DNA from: CAZJHX01 sp964545715
GTDB taxonomy: Bacteria > Myxococcota_A > UBA9042 > GCA-2863065
Reading direction: 5' to 3'
DNA length: 64,000 nucleotides
Assembly (NCBI GenBank): GCA_964545715.1
Contig: CAZJHX010000002.1
Location: 62,001-126,000, forward strand
The translations under genes were made by a program, and so were the position numbers. Below are positions 41,280 to 64,000 of this stretch, piece by piece (positions within the stretch are counted from its first letter, which is position 1; every line of letters begins with the position of its first letter). The notes beneath the pieces are model-generated. The model ran no database searches. It was not told the DNA's origin and saw nothing but the letters and a program-made list of their open reading frames with translations.

Positions 41280-42002
41280 CTACGATTCAAGGAGTTTTTT
41301 GTCATTTGGCCCCAACTCCAGACGCTCGAACAAGTCGGGTCGTCGGTCCTGAGTACGCCGAAGAGACTGCTGTCGTCGCCAGCGCGCGATGTCTGCGTGG
41401 TTGCCGCCCAGCAGAATCGGCGGCACCTCGTGGCCTCGAAAGGCCCTCGGTCGTGTGTATTGGGGGTACTCGAGCGCTCCGTCGGACATCGACTCCACAA
41501 CGGGAGACTCCGCGTTGCCGAGGGCGCCAGGCACCAGGCGGGTAACAGCGTCGATGACCACCATCGCGGCGAGCTCCCCACCGGTGATCACATAGTCGCC
41601 GATACTCAGCTCTTCGTCGCAGAAGTGGTCCGGCACTCGCGCGTCCACGCCCTCATACCGACCGCAGATCAGCATGACCGACCCGTCCAGGTCCGCCAGC
41701 TCACGCGCCAGCCCCTGGTCAAAGACGCGTCCTGACGGTGACATCATGATGGTCCGCACCACCGTCTTCTTAGCGGCGACTTGCTCGATCGCGGCCACCA
41801 GCGGCTCCGCGCTCATGACCATGCCCGGTCCGCCGCCATAGGGGCTATCGTCCACGTTGCGATGTTTGTTGGTCGAGAACTCGCGAATGTCGTGCACGCC
41901 GACATGCATCAGGCCGGCCTCGATGGCGCGCCCCGTCACCGACCACGAGAGCCCGGCCGTGACCATCTCGGGAAACAGCGTCAAGACCTCGAAGCCCTTC
42001 AT
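41280..42002 (-). CDS. trmD: tRNA (guanine-N1-)-methyltransferase
   Basis: 240 aa. FEVLTLFPEMV at the N-terminus, KHRNVDDSPYGGGPGMVM, the trefoil knot LICGRYEGVD and ELSIGDYVITGGELAAMV, and YTRPRAFRGHEVPPILLGGNH near the C-terminus. It adds the m1G37 methyl group that prevents +1 frameshifts. The start overlaps the rimM stop by four bases. Confidence 0.97.
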   Translation of the reverse strand: MKGFEVLTLFPEMVTAGLSWSVTGRAIEAGLMHVGVHDIREFSTNKHRNVDDSPYGGGPGMVMSAEPLVAAIEQVAAKKTVVRTIMMSPSGRVFDQGLARELADLDGSVMLICGRYEGVDARVPDHFCDEELSIGDYVITGGELAAMVVIDAVTRLVPGALGNAESPVVESMSDGALEYPQYTRPRAFRGHEVPPILLGGNHADIARWRRQQSLRRTQDRRPDLFERLELGPNDKKLLES

Positions 42003-42529
42003 GACAGATCCGCCATAATATCGTCGATATCGTCGACCAGCACGACGGTTCGGCCATTGTGGTCGATGTCGGTCACCAGATCGCGGACGACCGGGACCAG
42101 CAGCTCGCCGCCGCCGTCGCGGTCGATCTCGAGCACGTCGTTGCCCGCCTCGGTCACGCGACGTACGGTGCCGATCGTGCGACCGCCCTCGGTACGGACC
42201 GCAAAGCCGACCAGCTCGAAGTAGTAAAACTCGTCTTCACCCAGCGCCGGGAGCTGGTCCGCGCTCACCAGAATCCGCCAGCCGCGCCGATCTCCCGCTG
42301 CATCTCGATCACCGACGTGGTCGGTGGTGACCACCAACAGCCCCCCTTTTGGGGAGCGCCGCGACGTCAGCGTCCAGGTCTCACGGCGTGCCCCGTCTGG
42401 AGACGTCGCGGTCCACTGGTCCAGCTCGTTGAGTACATTGGAGGCGTTGTTGTGCACACGAATGCTCATGCCGCCGCGCACGCCGTGTGGCTTGCCGACG
42501 ACCCCGATCTCCACTTCGGTGGGGGCCAT
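41999..42529 (-). CDS. rimM: 16S rRNA-processing protein RimM
   Basis: 176 aa. The N-terminal beta-barrel starts GVVGKPHGVRGGMSIRVH, and the PRC-barrel half has ELVGFAVRTEGG, IGTVRRVTEAG, LLVPVVRDLVTDID. It assists 30S head maturation with S19. The gene lies between khpA (24-nt gap) and trmD (overlap), the standard order. Confidence 0.96.
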   Translation of the reverse strand: MAPTEVEIGVVGKPHGVRGGMSIRVHNNASNVLNELDQWTATSPDGARRETWTLTSRRSPKGGLLVVTTDHVGDRDAAGDRRGWRILVSADQLPALGEDEFYYFELVGFAVRTEGGRTIGTVRRVTEAGNDVLEIDRDGGGELLVPVVRDLVTDIDHNGRTVVLVDDIDDIMADLS

Positions 42530-42552
42530 TTTCGTGTGCGAGGAGGGGGCTT

Positions 42553-42819
42553 CTACTCGAGGATCTCGAGTACGGACCGCTTGCGAAGCTTGGTGGAAGC
42601 GGCCGTCAGAATCGTGCGCATGGCCCGGGCCGTGCGGCCCTGCTTGCCGATGACTTTACCCAGGTCCGACTTGGAGACCTTGAGCTCGATCACAGACGTC
42701 TGCTCACCGGCGATCTCGTTGACATCCACCTCGTCCGGCAGATCCACAAGCGCGCGCGCGATGTAGTCGACCAGCTCGCGAACACCCAGACTCCCCGGGA
42801 CGGGCATGGTGTCGCTCAC
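42553..42819 (-). CDS. khpA: KH-domain RNA-binding protein KhpA
   Basis: 88 aa. A single KH domain with SKSDLGKVIGKQGRTARAMRTIL containing the G-K-Q-G loop (usual G-x-x-G). N-terminus LVDYIARALVDLPDEVDV is typical. KhpA-type proteins bind RNA, often with KhpB. The start overlaps the rpsP stop by four bases. Confidence 0.95.
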   Translation of the reverse strand: MSDTMPVPGSLGVRELVDYIARALVDLPDEVDVNEIAGEQTSVIELKVSKSDLGKVIGKQGRTARAMRTILTAASTKLRKRSVLEILE

Positions 42820-43121
42820 TTGGTCTCGCCGCCGTCGCTAGGGGCGCTGGGAGCGCTGGGAGCGCTGGGAGCGGTACCCGCCGGCTGCAGGTGCGCCGAG
42901 AACAGGTTTCTGACCGTGTCGGTGGGCTTGGCGCCGACGCCGAGCCAGTACTGGATGCGGTCGTGCTTGAGCGCGACTGCCGCCGGCTTGTGATTGGGGT
43001 TGTACGTACCGACCTGCTCCAGGAAGCGGCCGTCACGGCTTTCACGCTCGTCCGCAGCAACGATCCGGTAGTACGCGTACTTTTTGGCGCCGTAACGCGC
43101 GAGCCGCAGCTTGACTGCCAT
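42816..43121 (-). CDS. rpsP: ribosomal protein bS16 with Ala-Pro-Ser repeat tail
   Basis: 101 aa from the start (43121) that has GGAGGAG upstream and begins MAVKLRLARYGAKKYAYYRIV. The core continues RDGRFLEQVGTYNPNHKPAAV and DRIQYWLGVGAKPTDTV. The C-terminus ends with a run of Ala-Pro-Ser triplets encoded by a 9-bp DNA repeat, then GGETK. The tail is not part of the usual S16 fold. First gene of the rpsP-khpA-rimM-trmD operon. Confidence 0.97.
   Translation of the reverse strand: MAVKLRLARYGAKKYAYYRIVAADERESRDGRFLEQVGTYNPNHKPAAVALKHDRIQYWLGVGAKPTDTVRNLFSAHLQPAGTAPSAPSAPSAPSDGGETK
42845..42871 (-). repeat. 9-bp tandem repeat encoding Ala-Pro-Ser in rpsP
   Basis: Three exact CGCTGGGAG units, with imperfect copies on both sides, within the last codons of rpsP. 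The unit length keeps the reading frame, so copy-number change would only vary the S16 tail length. Confidence 0.8.
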
Positions 43122-43176
43122 CTGATCAACTCCTCCTGCGTCTGCTTCAGCGTTATACGTAGCAGCCGCGGCGCGC

Positions 43177-43205
43177 AATGTAGGGCTGCGCGTCCGCTCT
43201 GTCAA
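43177..43205 (-). promoter_or_regulatory. strong sigma70-type promoter of the rpsP-trmD-rplS operon
   Basis: Minus strand: perfect TTGACA (43205-43200), 17-base spacer, TACATT (43182-43177), about 55 bases above the rpsP start. It lies just below the selA stop, so rpsP has its own promoter while read-through from selA is possible. Confidence 0.75.
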
Positions 43206-43210
43206 GGGGT

Positions 43211-44605
43211 TTAAGGCTCGACAACGACCGACTTGAGATGGTCCGCAATGGCGCCCAGTTGGGCGTCGAAGACCGTCCGCACGTCAAAGACCAGGCTGTC
43301 CTCGTCGATTCTGCACACGATCGGCAGCTCGCCGGCGCGCAGCGCGTGATCGGTGGCGACCGCAGACGCCTTGAGCAGCCGCACGCGAACGGCGCGACCC
43401 GGCAGCACGGTCTGGGGCAGGGCGCCTCCGCCGACGCGGCCTTCGCTGTCCTCAATCGTCACGTCCACAGCGGCGCCGAGGCCGGTGCGCACCAACGCCG
43501 CCAGCGCTTCGGCGCGCTTGTTCAAGGTCTCGGCGGACGCGGTCAGGGCCTGCAGCGCGGGCACCTTCTCCTGCCAGGTGCCGTCTACATAGCTGATCAG
43601 CGTGCGCTCCAGCGTAGCCAGGGTCAGCTTGTCGACCCGCATGGCGCGGGTGAGCGGGTGCGAACGGATGCGCTTGATCAGGTCGGCGCGGCCAACGATG
43701 ATGCCCGCCTGGGGGCCGCCCAGCATTTTGTCGCCGCTGAACGTGACGATATCCAGGCCCAGTCCAACCTGATGGGCTGCCGTGTGCGACGAGATGCCGT
43801 AGCTGCTCAAGTCCACCATGCAGCCGCTGCCCAGGTCCTCGCAGGTGGGGACGCCGCGCTCGCGCCCCAGCTTCGCAAGCTCGGCGCCGTCGACCTCCGC
43901 GGTGAAGCCGACGATCTCAAAGTTGCTGCGATGCACCTTCATCATCAGCGCGGTGTCGTCGGTGATCGCGGCCTCGTAGTCGCGCAGGTGCGTTCGGTTG
44001 GTGGTGCCGACCTCCACCATGCGCGCGCCGCTGGTGCTGAAGATGTCTGGCAGGCGGAAGCTGCCGCCGATCTCGATCAGCTCGCCGCGGCTGACCACGA
44101 CCTCTTTGCCGCTGGCCAGCGCCATCAGCATGAGCACCATCGCGCCGGCGTTGTTGTTCACGACCAGGGAGTCTTCGGCCCCGGTGATGCGGCGCAGCAG
44201 CTCGGCGGAGTGGGAGTAGCGGCTGCCGCGACGGCGGGCAGGTAGGTCGTACTCCAGGTTGGAGTAGCCGGCGGCGATTTCGATCGCGTCGGCCAGGATC
44301 TCGCGTCCCAGCGGCGCCCGGCCCAGATTGGTGTGCAGCACGACCCCGGTCGCGTTGATCACCGGGCGCAGGCGCGGGCTCAGGCGTTGCGCGACCTGGG
44401 TCGTCACGTCCGCCTCAATGCTCTCCACCGCCACCAGGCCTGGCTGGCCCTGGCCGCTGAGAAGCTGTTGTCGTCGCCCGTCCAGGACCTCCCGCACCGC
44501 GTCCACGATCAGGTCCCGCGGCAGGCGGTCGATCAAGTCGACGATCGAGGGCCTCAGCAGCAGCTCGTCGACCTTTGGCAGTTTGCGGAGCAGTTCGCGT
44601 GACAT
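43211..44605 (-). CDS. selA: L-seryl-tRNA(Sec) selenium transferase SelA
   Basis: 464 aa, canonical. N-terminal LRKLPKVDELLLRPSIVDL and RPVINATGVVLHTNLGRAPL; the PLP Lys lies in TFSGDKMLGGPQAGIIVG; GRVGGGALPQTVLPGRAV follows near the C-terminus. The decamer converts Ser-tRNA(Sec) to Sec-tRNA(Sec) using selenophosphate. With SelB at 15842-17776 it shows active selenocysteine insertion. Divergent from the RluD-type gene, with about 40 nt between them. Confidence 0.97.
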   Translation of the reverse strand: MSRELLRKLPKVDELLLRPSIVDLIDRLPRDLIVDAVREVLDGRRQQLLSGQGQPGLVAVESIEADVTTQVAQRLSPRLRPVINATGVVLHTNLGRAPLGREILADAIEIAAGYSNLEYDLPARRRGSRYSHSAELLRRITGAEDSLVVNNNAGAMVLMLMALASGKEVVVSRGELIEIGGSFRLPDIFSTSGARMVEVGTTNRTHLRDYEAAITDDTALMMKVHRSNFEIVGFTAEVDGAELAKLGRERGVPTCEDLGSGCMVDLSSYGISSHTAAHQVGLGLDIVTFSGDKMLGGPQAGIIVGRADLIKRIRSHPLTRAMRVDKLTLATLERTLISYVDGTWQEKVPALQALTASAETLNKRAEALAALVRTGLGAAVDVTIEDSEGRVGGGALPQTVLPGRAVRVRLLKASAVATDHALRAGELPIVCRIDEDSLVFDVRTVFDAQLGAIADHLKSVVVEP

Positions 44606-44644
44606 GGCGGCATCCTACACCACCGTCGTGCTAACGTGCGAAGA

Positions 44645-45598
44645 ATGCAGTGGATCGTCCCTACCGAGCAGGCCGGTGAGCGCCTGGACAAAGCGCTGGC
44701 GGAGGCCGTCGGGATGTCGCGCTCGTTCATCGCGGTGCGCGTCGACTGCGGGGACGTGACGATCGACGGGCGAGCCGCCAAGAAGCCCAGCGCGCGGCTC
44801 AAAGGCGGTCAGACGATCGAGCTGACCGTGCCCCCGCCGCTGCCGTCCGAGGCGATACCCGAGGACCTGCCGCTCAGCGTCGTCTACGAGGACGCTCACC
44901 TGGTGGTGGTCAACAAGGCGCCTGACATGGTGGTGCACCCGTCGCCCGGGCACGAGACCGGCACGCTGGTGAACGCGCTGCTGCACCGCTACAGCGTGCT
45001 GGCGCCGGACACGGGCACCGAAGATGGGCGACCGCGGCCGGGCATCGTGCATCGGCTGGACAAAGGCACGTCCGGGTTGCTGGTTGTGGCCCGGGACGTG
45101 GCTGCGCGCGACGGCTTGAGCCGCATGCTCGCCGGTCGCGATGTGCACCGCACCTATCTGGCGATCGTTCACGGGCAGAAGCTGGATGACGAGGGCACGT
45201 TCGACACACTGCACGGGCGCCATCCCAAGCATAGGCAGCGCTTCAGCACCCATGTGGCCAAGGGTCGGCGCGCCGTGACGCACTGGACGGTGATCGCGCG
45301 TGGTCGCTCGGTCGCGCTCGTGAAATGCCGCCTGGAGACGGGGCGTACGCATCAGATCCGCGTCCACTTCGCCGACGCGGGGCATCCGCTGGTCAGCGAT
45401 GCGGCCTATGCGGGTCGTCGTCGCGCTGCGGGGACAGAAGGGCCGGCGCTCAACCGGCTGAAGCGACAGGCCCTGCACGCCTGGCGATTGGAGTTTGTCC
45501 ATCCGGTCACGGGCGAGCCGGTTCAATTCGAGGCGCCGCCGCCACCCGACATGGCGCGCGCGATACAGGCGGTTTTTGGTGACATCGACCTCGGATAA
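44645..45598 (+). CDS. RluD-type 23S rRNA pseudouridine synthase
   Basis: 317 aa from ATG 44645 (GTG 44636 also in frame). An S4-like N-terminal domain (ERLDKALAEAVGMSRSFIAV) is followed by the RsuA/RluA catalytic domain: VVNKAPDMVVHPSPGH, the motif IVHRLDKGTSGLLVVAR with the catalytic Asp, and LETGRTHQIRVHFADAGHPLVSD. The closest known role is RluD-type modification of helix 69 in 23S rRNA, but RluA or RluC specificity cannot be ruled out. The 3' end overlaps the next gene by 20 nt. Confidence 0.92.
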   Translation: MQWIVPTEQAGERLDKALAEAVGMSRSFIAVRVDCGDVTIDGRAAKKPSARLKGGQTIELTVPPPLPSEAIPEDLPLSVVYEDAHLVVVNKAPDMVVHPSPGHETGTLVNALLHRYSVLAPDTGTEDGRPRPGIVHRLDKGTSGLLVVARDVAARDGLSRMLAGRDVHRTYLAIVHGQKLDDEGTFDTLHGRHPKHRQRFSTHVAKGRRAVTHWTVIARGRSVALVKCRLETGRTHQIRVHFADAGHPLVSDAAYAGRRRAAGTEGPALNRLKRQALHAWRLEFVHPVTGEPVQFEAPPPPDMARAIQAVFGDIDLG

Positions 45599-46553
45599 GC
45601 TGCTCGCGGCTATCACGACCGAGGCCGAGTTCGAGGCGCTGCGCCGACAGCCCGAGCCCTGGCTGCGCGCGATGGAGGCGATCTGCGCCGATCACGCGCT
45701 GGCCGGCGAGCTGCGGCTGTTCCAGGACGGCAGCTGTGTCTTGTTCAGCGTCGGGGAGCGGTGGGTGATCAAGCTCTTCGAGCCCTGGTTTCCGGGGCAC
45801 TACGAGGCCGAGTGCGCGGTTATGGCACACGTGCAGGGCCGGCTGCCCGTGCCGACGCCCGAGCTGGTCCACCACGGGCAGCTGGAGGGCTGGGGTTACG
45901 TGGTGATGACGCGCCTCGGTGGTCGCAACGTGGACGAGCTTTGGACGGGGCTGAAGCCCGACGAGCACGCGTCCGTGAGCGCACAGGTTGGGACGCTCGC
46001 CGCGGCGCTGCACGGTCTGCCGACCACGGGATTGGAGGATCTGCGCCCGCAGTGGCGCCCGTTCATAGCGGCTCAAAGGGAGGGCTGCGTGGCCCGACAC
46101 CGGGGTCTCGGCCTCGCTGAGGGGCTGCTTGCGGAGATCGAGGTGCTGCTCGAGACCGTCGCGCCGGATGAGCCCGACCTGGTCTTGCTTCATACGGAGC
46201 TGACGGGCACCAACCTGCTCGCGTCAGCCGCCGTGCTGAGCGGCATGATCGACTTCGAGCCGAGCATGCTGGGCGTGCCGGAGTACGACCTGGTCGGCGC
46301 CGCCATATTCATAGGCCGTGGCCGGCGCGAGTCGGTCCGGGCGGGGTTGCAGGCCTACGGATACGCCTCCGCCGACCTGGACGAGGCGCTCCAGCGGCGG
46401 CTGATGGCCTATACCCTGCTGCACCGATACAGCAATCTCGGTTTCTTCTGGCGCCAGGTGTCAGATGAGCCGCTGCCCGCATCGCTGCAGGCCATTACAG
46501 ATGGATTCTTCCCGTTGTTAGGGCGTGGCGTCGCACCCGATCGGCGGCTCTGA
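45579..46553 (+). CDS. APH/choline-kinase-fold phosphotransferase-like protein
   Basis: 324 aa from GTG 45579, overlapping the RluD-type gene. Kinase-like features: the ATP-loop Lys region VLFSVGERWVIKLFEP, the hinge GYVVMTRLGG, then LLHTELTGTNLL where the family expects H-x-D-x-x-x-x-N, and GMIDFEPSMLGVPEYDLVGA, equivalent to D-F-(G/E)...G-x-P-x-Y-D-L. The catalytic Asp is Glu here. The substrate is unknown; antibiotic resistance should not be assumed. The 3' end overlaps the beta-repeat gene by 36 nt, tail to tail. Confidence 0.8.
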   Translation: MTSTSDKLLAAITTEAEFEALRRQPEPWLRAMEAICADHALAGELRLFQDGSCVLFSVGERWVIKLFEPWFPGHYEAECAVMAHVQGRLPVPTPELVHHGQLEGWGYVVMTRLGGRNVDELWTGLKPDEHASVSAQVGTLAAALHGLPTTGLEDLRPQWRPFIAAQREGCVARHRGLGLAEGLLAEIEVLLETVAPDEPDLVLLHTELTGTNLLASAAVLSGMIDFEPSMLGVPEYDLVGAAIFIGRGRRESVRAGLQAYGYASADLDEALQRRLMAYTLLHRYSNLGFFWRQVSDEPLPASLQAITDGFFPLLGRGVAPDRRL

Positions 46554-46970
46554 GTTGCTGACGGGGTCGCCGCTGATGCTGCAGGAGCTGTTGTCCGTAA
46601 ACGAGTGGTATTTGTACAAGCCGTAGGTCGGCGCGCTGACGCTGACGTCGTCGTTTTCGATGACGTCGCCCCACACGGTCAGGTGCCCGCCGGTGGTGAT
46701 TGAGACGTCGCCCGAGCCGGCCACTGCGCCGTATTTGCCCAGGTACACCGTGGTCGCGACGCCGATCTCGACATCGCCGCTGTCCAGGATGTCGCCCCAG
46801 TAGTCGAGCTTTCCGCCGGTGGTCAGGCTGACGTCGCCGCTGCCCGCGATGGCCGCGTACTTGCCGTAATACTGGCTGCCGACGCTGTCGATGATCACGT
46901 CGCCGCTGTCCAGGACCTGGCCCCAGGTCTGCATCGTGCTGCCGGCCACCAGGCTGACTTCGCCGCCCAA
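46518..46970 (-). pseudogene. exported-looking beta-repeat protein, 5' end missing
   Basis: About 150 residues remain. They are three consecutive 42-residue repeats of the form G-D-V-S-x-T-T-G-G ... W-G-D-x-L-D-S-G-D-V ... G-K-Y-x-A-x-A-G-S, a pattern suited to a beta-solenoid, ending in a Cys-containing tail (SSCSISGD ... IGCDATP). Coding character stops abruptly near 46970: upstream in this frame is antisense to the neighbouring gene, with no signal peptide or good start (a TTG at 46970 is the only nearby option). I read it as a truncated gene, or one joined to foreign sequence. Confidence 0.65.
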
Positions 46971-47363
46971 AACGACGCGTGCAAGGGCAAGGGCAAGTGC
47001 AAGGTTGCCATCCTGGACATGGACCGCGACGAGGTGGTCGAAGCGATCGGCGCAGGCGTCCAGATCCTGAGCTTGAAGGAGCGCCTGCACGAGTCTCATC
47101 ACGTCATGGTCATGCGGCCCAGGTGGTGGCAGGAAGACCGCGCCGCCACGGCCATCAAAGAGGCGCGCGCTCGCGTGGGCGGCTCTTACGACTTTTTGGG
47201 CACGGTCGGCGTCGGCGCCAGCGAGCGCTTCTACTGCAGCGAGCTGGCGCTGCACATCTATCGCCCGTTCTTCACAGGCGACGAGCGCTTCCCCGGCGTC
47301 CTCGAGCCGGGCCACATGTACTTGTGGGGCGCTATCGTCTTCGACTCACGTCCGCGCAACTAG
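46971..47363 (+). pseudogene. permuted papain-like amidase (YiiX/NlpC-P60 group), N-terminus missing
   Basis: About 130 residues. VVEAIGAGVQILSLKERL then VMVMRPRW and GGSYDFLGTVGVGASERFYCSELALHIYRPF match the C-terminal half of permuted NlpC/P60 proteins, with the catalytic Cys in YCSEL. The N-terminal half that should carry the catalytic His (S-H-V-G-like) is absent; upstream in frame is antisense to the beta-repeat gene. ATG 47019 lacks a good ribosome site. The stop lies nine bases from the convergent giant gene. Probably non-functional as it stands. Confidence 0.65.
46981..47004. repeat. four 6-bp GCAAGG units at the gene junction
   Basis: GCAAGG GCAAGG GCAAGT GCAAGG lies exactly where the beta-repeat frame and the papain-like frame lose their 5' ends. 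Short tandem repeats can promote deletions or mis-assembly. Confidence 0.6.
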
Positions 47364-47372
47364 CCGGCGGTA

Positions 47373-64000
<16,628 letters not shown>

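Overview
The window is GC-rich chromosomal DNA from a Gram-negative bacterium, most likely a member of the Myxococcota or a related former-deltaproteobacterial lineage. The signs are dense coding on both strands, a CdnL/CarD-type regulator, BamD and many lipobox proteins, an FHA-GGDEF protein, a zinc-ribbon/TPR membrane protein, and many cysteine-rich, MopE-motif and LamG-rich surface proteins. This assignment is an inference from gene content; no 16S rRNA or tRNA gene was seen. I count 46 protein-coding loci. Two are cut by the window edges (an M16 peptidase at the left, a giant repeat protein at the right), and two appear to have lost their 5' ends at a shared breakpoint near position 46,970.

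Layout. 1-15.7 kb is almost entirely minus strand and rich in cell-surface genes: an M16 zinc peptidase, a lipoprotein with nine cysteine modules, an MscS channel, a vWA/choice-of-anchor-D lipoprotein, a DUF2325-like protein, a lipoprotein with seven GACC modules, and a 1315-aa zinc-ribbon/TPR protein. 15.8-27.3 kb is mixed: selB, membrane proteins and lipoproteins, an enolase / enoyl-CoA hydratase-like / lipoprotein operon, a nitrilase-family amidase, dtd, a degenerate M20 peptidase and cdnL. 27.6-36.6 kb is a minus-strand run: an FHA-GGDEF protein, a possible TULIP-fold lipoprotein, a cysteine-module lipoprotein, hrcA, an unusually long grpE, then bamD and a coupled small gene. 36.7-39.8 kb holds a PhoD-type lipoprotein and two small genes on the plus strand. 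39.8-43.2 kb is the classic rpsP-khpA-rimM-trmD-(SPOUT methyltransferase)-rplS-yraN run behind a clear sigma70-type promoter. 43.2-46.6 kb has selA, an RluD-type pseudouridine synthase and an APH-like kinase. 46.5-47.4 kb carries the breakpoint. 47.4-64 kb is one open frame of at least 5,541 codons with about 14 LamG-like domains, about 33 MopE-type calcium-loop-like motifs, a vWA domain and a jelly-roll-like domain.

How the genes fit together. SelA and SelB show that the organism inserts selenocysteine, although selC, selD and a selenoprotein are not visible here. The ribosome/tRNA-modification cluster, HrcA-GrpE, BamD, enolase and Dtd are housekeeping genes. The accessory content is dominated by exported, disulfide-rich or metal-binding modular proteins suited to adhesion or to interaction with other cells or polymers. 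The strongest novelty candidates are the giant LamG/MopE/vWA protein, the operon joining a diguanylate-cyclase-like protein to a TULIP-like lipoprotein, the orphan sigma-region-4-like small protein, and the DUF2325-like protein.
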